From Gordonia asplenii (GTDB lineage Bacteria; Actinomycetota; Actinomycetes; Mycobacteriales; Mycobacteriaceae), in assembly GCF_012933505.1 (NCBI RefSeq), contig NZ_JABBNB010000026.1:41361-105360 (forward strand): a DNA stretch of 64,000 bases. Direction: 5' to 3'. Shown piece after piece: positions 34,730 to 45,900 of this stretch; positions within the stretch are counted from its first letter, which is position 1; each line of letters begins with the position of its first letter. Under the pieces are notes generated by a model that saw only the letters and a list, made by a program, of their open reading frames with translations, was not told where the DNA came from and ran no database searches. Both the position numbers and the translations under genes were made by a program.

Positions 34730-36514
34730 TCAGGTGTAGAGATCGGCGATCGCCTGCTGATGACCCTCGTGGATGACCTTGCGCTTGAGCTTCAGCGTCG
34801 GCGTGAGCTCACCGGACTCGATCGTGAAATCGGTGTCGAGAATGGCGAACTTCTTGATCGCCTCCGCCTTGGAGACAGTCCTGTTGGCGGAGTCGATCGC
34901 CTCCTGCAGCTCGGCCTTCAGACCGGCGTGCTCGGCCAGGTCCGCCAGCGACGTCGAGGCGGGCAGGTTGTTGCGCTCCAGCCAGCCCGGCACCACCTCG
35001 GGGTCGAGGGTCAGCAATGCCGCGATGAACGGCTTGTTGTCGCCGACGACGAGTGCCTGGCTGATCAGCGCGTGCGCCCGGATGACGTCCTCGAGCTGGG
35101 CGGGGGAGACGTTCTTGCCGCCCGCGGTGACGATGAGTTCCTTCTTGCGGCCGGTGATGTGCAGGTAGCCGTCTTCGAGCTTGCCGATGTCGCCGGTGTG
35201 GAACCAGCCGTCGACGATGGCCTCGGCGGTGGCTTTCTCGTTGTGCCAGTATCCGCCGAACACGATGGGGCCCTTGAGCAGCACCTCGCCGTCGTCGGCG
35301 ATGGCGACCGAGCAACCTGCGACGGCCCGGCCGACCGAGCCGACGGCCTGGCCGCTGGGACCGTTGAGGGTGATGCCCGCGGTGGTCTCGGTCAGGCCGT
35401 AGCCCTCGTACACCGGGATGCCTGCGCCGCGGAAGAAGTGGCCCAGCCGAGCGCCTAGGGGTGCGCCGCCGGACAGTGCGGCGTCGCACTGACCGCCGAG
35501 GGCTTCGCGCAGCTTGGAATAGACGAGCTTGTCGAAGACGGTGTGCTTGACCTTGAGCAGCAGCCCGGCGCCGCCCTGGTCCTGCGCCTTGCTCCATTCG
35601 ACGGCGGTGGCGACCGCCTTCTGGAAGATACTGCCCCGACCACCGTCGATGGCCTTCTGCTCGGCCGAGTTGTAGACCTTCTCGAACACCCGCGGCACGG
35701 ACAGGATGTAGCTCGGCCGGAATTGCGCGAAGTCGTCGAGCAGCGTCTTGATGTTGCTGGTGTGGCCGAGGATCACCCGGTTCTCCACCGACGCGACGAC
35801 GACGGCGCGCGCGAACACGTGCGCCAACGGCAGGAACAGCAGCGTCGACTTGCCCTCCGACATCATGTCGCCCATCGACGCCTTGGTGGCGATGCACTCT
35901 GCCATGAAGTTGGCGTGGGTCAGCACAACACCCTTGGGCCGTCCGGTGGTTCCGGAGGTGTAGATCAGGGTGGCGGGGTCGGAGGCCGCGGCACTCTGGT
36001 GACGGGCCTCCAGCTCGACCTCGTTGATCTTCTTGCCGCGCTTGGTCAGCTCGGCGACGGCGTGGTCGTCGATGACGAGGGCTTCGCGCAGCTTGGGGGA
36101 GTTGTCGATGACGTTGAGATGCTGGGTGTACTGACCGTGCGTCTCGACGATCAGCAGCGATGCGCCCGAGTCTTCGAGGATCCACTGCACCTGGTCGGGA
36201 GCGGAGGTGTCGTAGATGGCGACCGTCGTGGCACCGGCCCGCCAGATGGCGTAGTCGATCAGGGTCCACTCGTAGCGAGTCGCCGACAGCAGCGCCACGC
36301 GGTCGCCGGCCTGGACGCCCGAGGCGATGAGGCCTTTCGCCACGGCGTCGACCTCGTCGACGAAGTGCTTGGCACTGACGTTGATCCACTGGCGGTCGGT
36401 GCGCTTTTTGAACAACGGCAGGGTTGGGCGCTGTGCCCGGTATTCCAAGACCGTGTCGACCAGGGTGCGGGTCGGGTCGATCTCCGCAACCGCGGGTGTG
36501 GATGCCTCTTGCAT
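34730..36514 (-). CDS. fadD15: Long-chain acyl-CoA synthetase FadD15
   Basis: The 594-residue AMP-binding enzyme has phosphate loop YTSGTTGRPKG, GYGLTETTAGI, FHTGDIG and the catalytic Lys region GRKKELIVTAGGKNVSPAQLEDVI. Length and sequence pattern match mycobacterial FadD15 closely. It activates long-chain fatty acids to acyl-CoA via acyl-AMP. It is the first gene of a pair with the OpgC-like protein. A near-palindromic operator lies about 96 bp upstream at 36610-36625. Confidence 0.92.
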   Translation of the reverse strand: MQEASTPAVAEIDPTRTLVDTVLEYRAQRPTLPLFKKRTDRQWINVSAKHFVDEVDAVAKGLIASGVQAGDRVALLSATRYEWTLIDYAIWRAGATTVAIYDTSAPDQVQWILEDSGASLLIVETHGQYTQHLNVIDNSPKLREALVIDDHAVAELTKRGKKINEVELEARHQSAAASDPATLIYTSGTTGRPKGVVLTHANFMAECIATKASMGDMMSEGKSTLLFLPLAHVFARAVVVASVENRVILGHTSNIKTLLDDFAQFRPSYILSVPRVFEKVYNSAEQKAIDGGRGSIFQKAVATAVEWSKAQDQGGAGLLLKVKHTVFDKLVYSKLREALGGQCDAALSGGAPLGARLGHFFRGAGIPVYEGYGLTETTAGITLNGPSGQAVGSVGRAVAGCSVAIADDGEVLLKGPIVFGGYWHNEKATAEAIVDGWFHTGDIGKLEDGYLHITGRKKELIVTAGGKNVSPAQLEDVIRAHALISQALVVGDNKPFIAALLTLDPEVVPGWLERNNLPASTSLADLAEHAGLKAELQEAIDSANRTVSKAEAIKKFAILDTDFTIESGELTPTLKLKRKVIHEGHQQAIADLYT

Positions 36515-36609
36515 ATGCGATATGCCCTTTCAAGCCGACCGTCTGGCAGATCCGGGCGGAATGCCGGATTTGCGACGAGACTTCGATGTGATTTCAGACG
36601 GCTAGACCC

Positions 36610-36625
36610 TACCAGTCGAGTGGTA
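36610..36625. promoter_or_regulatory. Near-palindrome between fadD15 and deaD
   Basis: TACCA-GTCGAG-TGGTA has perfect 5-bp outer arms and one mismatched inner pair. It lies in the 197-bp divergent region. It is a plausible TetR- or GntR-type operator for fadD15. Confidence 0.45.
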
Positions 36626-36711
36626 ATGGTCACACGCGGTGTGTGGCGGCGGTCGCAGCCGCGTCGACAATGCAACGACTCGGCGTCGCAGCGACTAGAG
36701 TATCGACTGAA

Positions 36712-38427
36712 ATGAGTGAACAAGCTGCAGCGACATTCGACGGATTGGGAATTGACGACCGTGTGCGTCAGGCTCTCGACGACGTCGGCTACGAGACCCC
36801 TTCCCCAATTCAAGCCGCCACCATCCCGCCGTTGATGGCCGGCGACGACGTCGTCGGATTGGCGCAGACCGGCACCGGCAAGACCGCCGCCTTCGCCATC
36901 CCGATCCTGTCACGACTCGATGCCTCCGCGCGCAAGCCGCAGGCGTTGGTCCTCGCACCGACGCGCGAACTCGCGCTGCAGGTGTCCGAGGCATTCGGCA
37001 AGTACTCGGCACACATGCCCGACGTCAAGGTGCTGCCGATCTACGGCGGCCAGAGCTACGGCGTCCAGCTGTCGGGCCTGCGCCGCGGCGCGCAGGTGAT
37101 CGTCGGCACGCCGGGCCGCGTCATCGACCACCTCGACAAGGGCACCCTGGACATCTCTGAACTTTCCTACCTCGTGCTCGACGAGGCCGATGAGATGCTC
37201 ACCATGGGCTTCGCCGAAGATGTCGAGCGGATCCTGGCCGACACCCCCGACACCAAGCAGGTCGCCCTCTTCTCGGCGACGATGCCCAAGGCGATCGGCC
37301 GACTGGCCAAGCAATACCTGAAGAATCCCACCGAGGTGTCGGTCGAGTCGAAGACGGCGACCGCGCAGAACATCACGCAGAAGTACCTGCAGGTGTCGCA
37401 CCAGCGCAAACTCGACGCATTGACGCGCGTTCTGGAGGTCGAGACCTTCGACGGCATGATCGTGTTCGTGCGCACCAAGCAGGCCACCGAGGAGCTGGCC
37501 GAGCGCCTGCGCGCGCGTGGATTCTCGGCGATGGCGATCAACGGCGACCTGGCCCAGGCGCAGCGTGAGCGGACCATCAACCAGCTCAAGAGCGGCAGCA
37601 TCGACATCCTCGTCGCCACCGACGTCGCCGCGCGCGGTCTCGACGTCGACCGCATCTCGCACGTGGTCAATTACGACATTCCGCACGACACCGAGTCATA
37701 TGTGCACCGCATCGGCCGCACCGGGCGGGCCGGACGGTCGGGGACGGCGCTGCTGTTCGTGTCGCCGCGGGAACGGCATCTGCTCCGCTCGATCGAGCGC
37801 GCGACCCGCCAGCCGCTCGAAGAGATCGACCTGCCCTCGGTCGACGACGTCAACGCTCAGCGCAAGGCCAAGTTCGCCGACTCGATCACCGCGAACCTGT
37901 CGTCGGAACATCTGGATCTGTTCCGCGGGTTGGTGGAGAAGTATGCCCGCGACAATGATGTGGCGATGGCCGACATCGCCGCCGCGCTCGCGTTGGAGAC
38001 CCGTGACGGCGGCTTCCTGATGGCACCCGACCCGCCGAAGAGCGAGCGCCGCGAACGCTCCGAGCGCCCGGAGCGGGCACCCCGCGGCGGTGGCGACTTC
38101 GCCACCTACCGCATCGCGGTCGGACGCATCCACAAGGTGTCGCCGGGAGCGATCGTCGGAGCAATCGCCAACGAGGGCGGCCTGACCCGAGGTGATTTCG
38201 GCAACATCAGCATCCGCGACGACTTCAGTCTCGTCGAACTGCCGGCCGATCTGGATAATCGGACGTTGGATTCGCTGCGCGACACCCGAATCGGCAAGCA
38301 TCCGATCGACATCCGCCGTGATCAGGGGCCCCCGCGGGCACGGGGCGGCGGTCAGTACGGTCGACGCCGAGAAGGCGGGTACGCCAAGCGCGGCGCGCCT
38401 AAGGTCGCCGGTCGGCGGCGTGCCTGA
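36712..38427 (+). CDS. deaD: DEAD-box RNA helicase DeaD/CsdA
   Basis: The 571-residue ATP-dependent RNA helicase has the Q motif YETPSPIQ, motif I AQTGTGKT, PTRELA, TPGRVIDHL, DEAD in LVLDEADEML, SAT, and HRIGRTGRAGR. Residues 470-530 form a DbpA-type RNA-binding domain (RIAVGRIHKVSPGAIVGAIAN). The tail is Arg/Gly-rich. It acts in ribosome assembly and RNA unwinding in the cytosol, often in the cold. ATG 36712 is chosen because it opens the conserved N-terminus. Confidence 0.95.
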   Translation: MSEQAAATFDGLGIDDRVRQALDDVGYETPSPIQAATIPPLMAGDDVVGLAQTGTGKTAAFAIPILSRLDASARKPQALVLAPTRELALQVSEAFGKYSAHMPDVKVLPIYGGQSYGVQLSGLRRGAQVIVGTPGRVIDHLDKGTLDISELSYLVLDEADEMLTMGFAEDVERILADTPDTKQVALFSATMPKAIGRLAKQYLKNPTEVSVESKTATAQNITQKYLQVSHQRKLDALTRVLEVETFDGMIVFVRTKQATEELAERLRARGFSAMAINGDLAQAQRERTINQLKSGSIDILVATDVAARGLDVDRISHVVNYDIPHDTESYVHRIGRTGRAGRSGTALLFVSPRERHLLRSIERATRQPLEEIDLPSVDDVNAQRKAKFADSITANLSSEHLDLFRGLVEKYARDNDVAMADIAAALALETRDGGFLMAPDPPKSERRERSERPERAPRGGGDFATYRIAVGRIHKVSPGAIVGAIANEGGLTRGDFGNISIRDDFSLVELPADLDNRTLDSLRDTRIGKHPIDIRRDQGPPRARGGGQYGRRREGGYAKRGAPKVAGRRRA

Positions 38428-38544
38428 CTCGGCTACTCGCTGGTAATTCGACGTTGCGTATAGCAAATCCACCCCGTACTGCGCAGGATCCTTGCGAGGT
38501 CGTGATTAATCCGTAACCTGGAGTCGGGTCAACGAATTTCACGC

Positions 38545-38931
38545 ATGGAAAAAGGAACGGTGGATACGCAGGTGGGCGCTAAGGGTTCGAAGATTGGGGA
38601 ATGGACTCAGGTGGAGCCGATCACGGCAACCGGGGCGATGCGGGTAGTCGGCCAGGGCCGGGGCGTCGTCGTCGATGCGCGGCCGCAGGTGCGTCGGCAC
38701 CAGGGCAGCCTGCCCGGCGCCGTCGTCGTCGAGCCGGGCGAGGTGTCGCGCGTCTTCGGCGGAACGTCGACCGGCTGGGTGCACCACGACTCCGAGATCG
38801 CAGTGGTCTCGGTGCGGTCGGAGGCGCCGCGGATCGCCGCCGAGATCGCTGACATGGGCTACCGCAACGTCCATTACGTCGACGGTGGTTACACCGCGAT
38901 GAACCGTGTGGCGCAACGGGATTCGCGCTAA
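38545..38931 (+). CDS. Rhodanese-fold protein lacking the catalytic cysteine
   Basis: The 128-residue single-domain protein has rhodanese elements: VVVDARPQVRRHQGSLPGAVVV at the front and NVHYVDGGYTAM at the end. The active loop reads VVSVRSEAPR where sulfurtransferases have VxYCRSG, so the Cys is Val and no sulfur transfer is expected. It contains no Cys at all. It may bind or signal rather than catalyse. It ends just before a strong terminator. Confidence 0.8.
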   Translation: MEKGTVDTQVGAKGSKIGEWTQVEPITATGAMRVVGQGRGVVVDARPQVRRHQGSLPGAVVVEPGEVSRVFGGTSTGWVHHDSEIAVVSVRSEAPRIAAEIADMGYRNVHYVDGGYTAMNRVAQRDSR

Positions 38932-38950
38932 GTCTGCGGAACCGGACGCG

Positions 38951-38997
38951 AACGGCCCGGTCCCGACACCCGAAAGGTGTTGGGACCGGGCCGTTTT
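38951..38997 (+). terminator. Strong intrinsic terminator
   Basis: ACGGCCCGGTCCCGACACC and GGTGTTGGGACCGGGCCGT form a nearly perfect 19-bp stem around a CGAAA loop, followed by TTTTGCT. It ends the rhodanese transcript and also lies beyond the sirtuin remnant on the other strand. Confidence 0.93.
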
Positions 38998-39025
38998 GCT
39001 GAGTCGTGGTTGCGCGGTCGGCCAG

Positions 39026-39183
39026 TTACCCGACCAACAGCCGCGGCAGAGCTTGCGCCGCAGTCGTTTCCAGCACGACGGTCGCCACGCTCGACGCCGA
39101 GCACGGATCGGGATTGATGTCGATCAAGCGAACCACGTCTCTGCGTCGGCGACGAGCGCTCGGGCCCGGGCCAGCGCGCTCAT
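39026..39183 (-). pseudogene. Sirtuin remnant with internal deletion
   Basis: The reading starts with ATG at 39183, which overlaps the HIT stop (ATGA), giving MSALARARALVADAE. This resembles the start of an Sir2 deacetylase just before the missing VVVLTGAGIS. After a frame change comes VVRLIDINPDPCSASSVATV, then LETTAAQALPRLLVG and a stop at 39026, like the C-terminal strand and tail of Sir2 proteins. About 200 residues between, including the NAD and zinc sites, are gone. The two ends at their natural positions imply a single large deletion. The family assignment is from motif memory. Confidence 0.6.
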
Positions 39184-39605
39184 CGAAGTGCGGCGACGCC
39201 CGCGCGGATCATCGCCGCGGTTTCGTCGGGATTCGGATCACGGCGCACCACAAGGCCTTTGGCGAAGCTGAGCTTGTCGCCGTCGTGGCGGGGGACCACA
39301 TGCAGGTGTGAGTGGAACACCGTCTGCATCGCCGCACGGCCGTCGTTGACCAAGAGGTTGACACCGTCGGCGGCGATCTTGCTGGCGCGCATCGCAGCGG
39401 CGAGGCGCTGCCCCGCCTTGAACACCCGTGCGCCGATCTCCGGGTCGAGTTCGGCGAGGTTCGCCGCGTGGGTACGGGGAATCAACAGCGTATGACCGCG
39501 GGTGACCGGCCTGATGTCGAGGAATCCGAGCACGTCGTCGTCGGCGTAGACCTGACGGGACGGCGCCGAGCCGTCGGCGATCGCGCAGAACACACAGGAC
39601 GTCAT
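39180..39605 (-). CDS. HIT-family nucleotide hydrolase/transferase
   Basis: The 141-residue histidine-triad protein has CVFCAIADG with a possible zinc Cys pair, DIRPVTRGHTLLIPRTH and the triad HSHLHVVPRH. Such proteins hydrolyse AMP-lysine-type phosphoramidates or dinucleoside polyphosphates in the cytosol. The start lacks a strong ribosome site and may be leaderless. Its stop overlaps the start of the sirtuin remnant, showing a former two-gene unit. Confidence 0.92.
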   Translation of the reverse strand: MTSCVFCAIADGSAPSRQVYADDDVLGFLDIRPVTRGHTLLIPRTHAANLAELDPEIGARVFKAGQRLAAAMRASKIAADGVNLLVNDGRAAMQTVFHSHLHVVPRHDGDKLSFAKGLVVRRDPNPDETAAMIRAGVAALR

Positions 39606-39656
39606 GGGGACACACGATAGCGGGCGCTCGACCTCTCCGGAAATAGATCACGATTT

Positions 39657-39885
39657 GGTAACGATCGAGGTGGCCTTGTGACCGTGACCACTGTAAACGT
39701 CCTTACGTTGCCTCAACAGCGTCGATGCTGGGCGACTCGATCAACCGCCATTGACATCCATTTGTTACCCGCCGGGTTACTCATCGGTATAACCGTGGGT
39801 AACGCCAAAACATGAGGGTTTCCTCATTTTCCTGTGTCATCATTGAGCCCACGTGCACGTCAGTCGGACTCATCGTCGAGTAACC
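39657..39885. promoter_or_regulatory. fas control region with repeated GGTAAC/GTTACC boxes
   Basis: The 365-bp gap before fas holds GGTAAC at 39657 and 39798, GTTACC at 39764, and variants GGTTAC (39775) and GTAACC (39880). GTTACC-CGCCG-GGTTAC (39764-39780) forms an imperfect inverted pair that overlaps a TTGACA-like box at 39751. Mycobacterial fas is activated by the TetR regulator FasR, so these are candidate FasR sites. GAGGGTTTCCTC at 39813 is another palindrome. AAGGAGA lies just before the fas GTG. Confidence 0.5.
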
Positions 39886-39970
39886 ATCCCGCTCCACACA
39901 CCTGGAGTGGGACAGATGTGTTCGGTCCCCGTGACCACCGCAATGCTCAACCGCCTCGTAAGGAGATTCC

Positions 39971-42900
39971 GTGACTGTTGATCAGTTTCGAACAGATGCA
40001 TCACGCTCATCCCATGCAGACCGTCCGACCTCACTGATCGACCGTATCGCCGCGGGTGAACCGTACGCGGTGAGCTTCGGCGGACAGGGCGTCAACTGGT
40101 TGCCGACGTTGGCCGAACTGGTCATCGACGCCGAGCTCGAGCGCAGTCTCAGCCGCGTCATCGACGCGGCCACCCGCCTCCTGGAACCGGTCGCCGGAGC
40201 GCTCATGGTCGCCCGGCCCGACGGCTTCGCGCCGATGACCTGGGTGCACGCCCTCGACATGGGCGAGCCCACCCCCAACGACGCCACGCTGACGAGTGCT
40301 CCGCTGTCGGTCCCCGGCATCGTGCTGACCCAGCTCGCCGCCATCGCGGCGCTGCGCAAGCAGGGCCTCGACACCGTCGCGTACCCGCCGACCAGCATCG
40401 TGGGACATTCGCAGGGCGTGCTGGCCGTCGACGCCCTGGGCTCCGACGGTGGTGAGGTCCCCGCCGGGGACGGATCGCTGCTGGCCCTGGCGCACCTCAT
40501 CGGCGCTGCGGGCGCCATCGTCGCCGCACGTCGCGGCCTGAACGTTTCGGCCGACGGCTCGCCGATGCTGTCGATCTCCAACGTCGTGCCGTCGCGCGTC
40601 GACGCCGCGCTCGCCGAGTACGCGGCCTCCCGCGACGGTTCCGACGTCACGCTGCCCGTCGTCGCGATCCGCAACGGCCGGCGCTCCGTCGTCGTCGCCG
40701 GTGCTCCGCGTCACCTCGCCGCATTGCAGGACATGTGCGAGCAGATCGCCGCCGCCGAAGCCGACGAGCGCAAGCGCAAGCTCACCGGTGGCAGCCCGTT
40801 CGCCCCCGACTTCGACCCGCTCGACGTCTCCATCGCCTTCCACCACCCGGCCATGGTCGAAGCAGTCGACCTCGTCGCCACCTGGGCCGAACAGTGCGGC
40901 CTCGACGCCGCGTGGGCCGCCCGGCACGCCAAGTCCGTCTTCGTCGACCACGTCGACTGGGTCTCGACCATCGACGAGGTGGTCGCCGACGGCGCCAAGT
41001 GGATCCTCGACTTCGGCCCCGCCGACGTCGTGACCCGACTCTCGGTTCCGCTGGTCCGCGGCGCGGGCATCGGCCTGGTCGCCACCGCACTGCGCGTCGG
41101 CCAGCGCAACCTGTTCAGCCCCGGCGGCGTACCCGAGGTACCGCGCCCGTGGGCGCAGTACGCGCCGCAGCTGGTCACCCTGCCCGACGGCCGCACCGTC
41201 GTCGACACCGCCTTCACCCGCCTCACCGGCCGCTCGCCGATGCTGCTCGCCGGCATGACCCCGACCACCGTCGATCCGGCGATCGTCGCGGCCGCGGCCA
41301 ACGCCGGCCACTGGGCCGAGCTCGCCGGCGGCGGCCAGGTCACCGAGGCCATCTTCGCCGACAACGTCGCCAAGCTCACCGAGTTGCTCGAGCCGGGCCG
41401 TCAGGTGCAGTTCAACTCGCTCTTCCTCGACCCCTACTTGTGGAAGCTGCAGCTCGGCGGCAACCGCATCGTGCAGAAGGCACGCACCCAGGGTGCCCCG
41501 CTCGACGGAGTGATCGTCACCGCAGGCATCCCCGAACTCGACGACGCCGTGGCGCTCGTCGACGAGCTGGCCGAGATCGGTCTGCGCTACGTCGCGTTCA
41601 AGCCGGGCACCGTCAGCCAGATCCGCGACGTCATCCGCATCGCCGCGGAGGTGCCGCACCACCCGATCATCGTGCACATCGAGGGCGGCCGCGCGGGTGG
41701 TCACCACTCGTGGGAAGACCTCGACGACCTGTTGCTGGCCACCTACGGTGAGCTGCGTGCGCGGCCCAACGTCGTGATCTGCGTCGGCGGCGGCATCGGC
41801 ACTCCCGAGCGCGCCAGCGAGTACCTCCTGGGCACCTGGGCGCAGCGCCACGACTTCCCGTCGATGCCGCTGGACGGCATCCTGATCGGCACCGCCGCCA
41901 TGGCGACGCTCGAAGCCACCACGACCCCCGAGGTCAAGCAGCTGCTCGTCGACACCGCGGGCATCGACGAGTGGATCGGCGCCGGTCACGCGACCGCGGG
42001 CATGGCGTCTGGCCGCAGCCAGCTCGGCGCGGACATCCACGAGATCGACAACACGGCGTCGCAGTGCGGCCGCCTGCTCGACGAGGTCGCCGGTGACGCC
42101 GACCTCGTCGCCGAGCGCCGCGACGAGATCATCGCCGCCATGGCCGACACGGCCAAGCCGTACTTCGGCGACGTCGCCTCGATGACCTACCGCGAGTGGC
42201 TCGACCGCTACGCGACGCTGGCCGTCGGCGACGCGTCGGGCGATCAACTGCCGTGGGCCGACATCACCTGGCAGCAGCGGTTCGTCGAGATGCTCCAGCG
42301 CACCGAGGCTCGCATGAACGAGCTCGACAACGGCGAGATCCCGACGATGTTCGCCACCGTCGCGACCGTCGAGGACCCGCACGCCGCGATCGACGCGCTG
42401 GTCAGCGTGTACCCGGCCGTCGAGGTCGATGTGCTGCACCCCGCCGACGTCGCGTTCTTCTTCGACCAGTGCAAGACCCCCGGCAAGCCGGTCAACTTCG
42501 TCCCGGTCATCGACAAGGACGTCCGCCGCTGGTGGCGCAGCGACTCGCTGTGGCAGGCCCACGACCCGCGCTACTCGGCCGACGCCGTGTGCATCATCCC
42601 CGGCCCGGTGGCCGTCGCGGGCATCACCCGCGTCGACGAGCCGGTCGGCGAGCTGCTGAACCGCTTCGAGGCGCAGGTCGCCGCCGACCTCGCCACCGCG
42701 GGCGAGCTGCCTTTCGAGATCGACTCGCGTCGTCGCAGCGAGCTGTCCGGCGCGGGAGCGATCTCCGCGCTGCTGGCCGCCGACGACGTGCGCTGGTCGG
42801 GCCGGATCGTCGCCAGCCCCATCGCCCTGCTCGGCGACCGCAACACCTGGGAGGTCGTCGACCCGCAGCGGGCCGAGCACGCCGCCACCGGCGCCGTGCT

Positions 42901-45900
42901 CACCGTCTCCGGTGAATTGGGCTCTGCCGCAACAGTCTTCGACCTCGTCGTGCCCATCGCCAAGTCGTCGGTGCGGATCCCCATCCAGGTGCCGGCCTCG
43001 GTGCTCGACGGCGGCAGCCCGATCGTCGACATCGACGACGCCGGGACCGCCATGCTCGACATTCTGCGAGTCGCCGCCGGCGGACAGCTCGCCGAGACGG
43101 TCACCGCCGACGGCCGCGTCAGCGCGCGGACCGTCATCGAGTGGGCGCCGGACACCGTCGCCGACCACGCGTCGGTCACCGGCTACACCCTTCCGACCAA
43201 TCTGCGTCCCACCACACCGGCCCAGTCGCTGGGCTTCGCCGTGCCCGACGCCCTCGTCGGGGCATGCTGGCCGAGTGTCTTCAGCGTGATCGGCGCCGCC
43301 CGCACCGCTGACGGCGCGCGGGTCGTCGAAGGCCTGCTGGATCTGGTCCACCTCGACCATGCCGTCCTCGTCGCTGGTGACGTTCCTTCTACCGCAACGC
43401 AATTGACCGTCGATGCGGCTGCGGTGTCGGTCGTCGACGCCAACGTCGGGCGCGTTATCGAGGTCGAGGTCGCCATCACCGACGGCGACGCGACGGTTGC
43501 CTCGTTCGTCGAGCGCTTCGCCATCCGCGGCCGTCTCGGCGCCGCCGAGCTGGTCGACCCGCAGCGTGCGGGCGGCGCCGTCGACGACGAGCGTTCCGCT
43601 CAGCGCAAGCTGGTGCGGGCCGCGACGATCACCGCGCCGCACCAGATGAACGGCTTCGCCTTCGTCTCCGGCGACCACAACCCGATCCACACCGACGCCA
43701 ACGCCGCCAAGCTGGCCGGCCTCGGCGACCCGATCGTGCACGGCATGTGGCTGTCGGCGGCCGCGCAGCAGGTGCTGACCGCGACCGACGCCAAGCACCC
43801 GATCCCCGCGCCGCGCCCGATCCGCGGCTGGACCGCCCGGTTCCTCGGCATGGTCCGCACCGGCGACGAGATCGCGATCCGCGTCGACCGCGTGGGACTC
43901 GACGCCGGCCGCGAGGTGGTCGAGGTGACCGCCAAGGTCGACGACAACCTCGTCATGGCCGCGACCGCGCTGCTCGACGCCCCGCGCACCGTGTACGCCT
44001 TCCCCGGCCAGGGCATCCAGTCCAAGGGCATGGGGCTCGACGCACGGTCGCGGTCGAAGGCCGCCCGCGAGATCTGGGACCGTGCCGACGCGCACACCCG
44101 CGAGGCCCTCGGCTTCTCGATTCTGGCCGTGGTCCGCGACAACCCCACCACGCTCGTCGCGCGGGGCACCACCTACCACCACCCCGACGGCGTGCTGTAT
44201 CTGACGCAGTTCACCCAGGTCGCGATGGCGACGCTGGGCGTCGCGCAGATCGCCGAGCTCAAGGAAGCCGGCGGCTTCGTCGAGGGTGCCATCACCTGCG
44301 GCCACTCCGTCGGTGAGTACAACGCACTCGCCGCATGCGCGGGTGTGCTGCCGCTCGAAGCCGTACTGGAGGTCGTCTTCCAGCGCGGCTCGGCGATGCA
44401 CCACCTGGTTCCACGCGATGCGCACGGTCGCAGCGACTACCGCATGGCGGCCATCCGCCCGTCGCAGTTCGGCCTCGCCGACGACGACGTCGCCTCCTAC
44501 ATCGCTCAGGTCGGCGAGGACGCCGGGGAATTCCTCGAGGTGGTCAACCTCAACCTGCGCGGTTCGCAGTACGCCATCGCCGGCACCGTCAAGGGCCTGG
44601 AGCGCCTCGAATCCGACATCGTGCGCCGCGTCGCCGAGTTCGGCGGCAAGCGTGCCTTCATCCTGGTGCCCGGCATCGACGTGCCGTTCCACTCGACCGT
44701 GCTGCGCGACGGTGTGCCCGCCTTCCGCGAGCGTCTCGCCGAACTGCTGCCCGCGGATCTGGATCCGGCCATCCTGATCGGCCATTACATCCCCAACCTG
44801 GTGCCGCGCCTGTTCAACCTCAGTCGCGAATTCGTCACCGAGATCGCCGAACTGGTTCCGTCCGAGCCGCTCAACGAGGTTCTCGCCGACTTCGACAGCT
44901 GGGCCGCCCAGCCGTCGGCGCTGACCCGCGTGGTGCTCATCGAGCTGCTGGCCTGGCAGTTCGCGTCGCCGGTCCGCTGGATCGAGACGCAGGACCTGCT
45001 GTTCTCCGAGCCCGAAGAGGGCGGACTGGCCATCCAGCGCTTCGTCGAGATCGGCGTGAAGAGCGCCCCGACCCTGTCGGGCATCGCCACCAACACGCTG
45101 AAGCTCGACGCGTTCAGCAGTGCGGTGACCGAGGTGCTCAACGTCGAACGTGACAGCGCCGTCGTGCTCGCTCAGGACGAGGGCATCGAGCCCGAGGACG
45201 AGCCGGAGGCCACCGGCGACGCACCGGCGGCCGAGGCCGCTCCGGCTGCGGCTCCTGCCGTCGCGGCACCGGCGCCGGCCGCCGCAGCCGGACCGCGCCC
45301 CGACGACCTGCGCTTCGGTCCGTCCGACGCCGTCACCGCCGTCATCGCGCTGTGGACCAAGATCCGCACCGACCAGATCGGTGCCGTCGACACCATCGAG
45401 GCCCTGTGCGACGGCGTGTCCTCACGCCGCAACCAGTTGCTCCTCGACGTCGGCGCCGAGCTCAACCTGGGCGCCATCGACGGCGCCGCCGAAGCGGACA
45501 TGAACGCCCTGGCGTCGACCGTCGAGACCCTGGCCCGCGGCTACCGGCCGCTCGGCGCGGTGCTGACCGACGCCGTCGGCGATCAGATGCGTAAGATCCT
45601 CGGACCGGTCGGCAAGCGTCCGACCTACATCACCGAGCGTGTCACCGGCGTGTGGCAGCTGGAGGCCGGCTGGGGTCTGCACACCCTCGTCGCACTCGCG
45701 CTCGGCACCCGCGAAGGTGCCAGCGTCCGCGGTGGCGACCTGGGCAATCTGCTCGATGGAGCCGTCGGCAACGTCGACGCACTCGACGCGCTGATCGACC
45801 GTGCGGTGACCAGTGTCGGTGCGGCACATGGTGTTTCGGTTGCGAAGCCGAGCGCGGGCGGTGCCGGTGGCGGCGCCACCGTCGACGCCGCCGCACTGTC

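Noticed and set aside
40031..44785. Very long open frame of over 1500 codons antisense to fas
   Set aside because: High-GC codon bias in fas removes stops on the other strand. The translation is low-complexity Arg/Gly/Val-rich with no family motif, and fas is certain.
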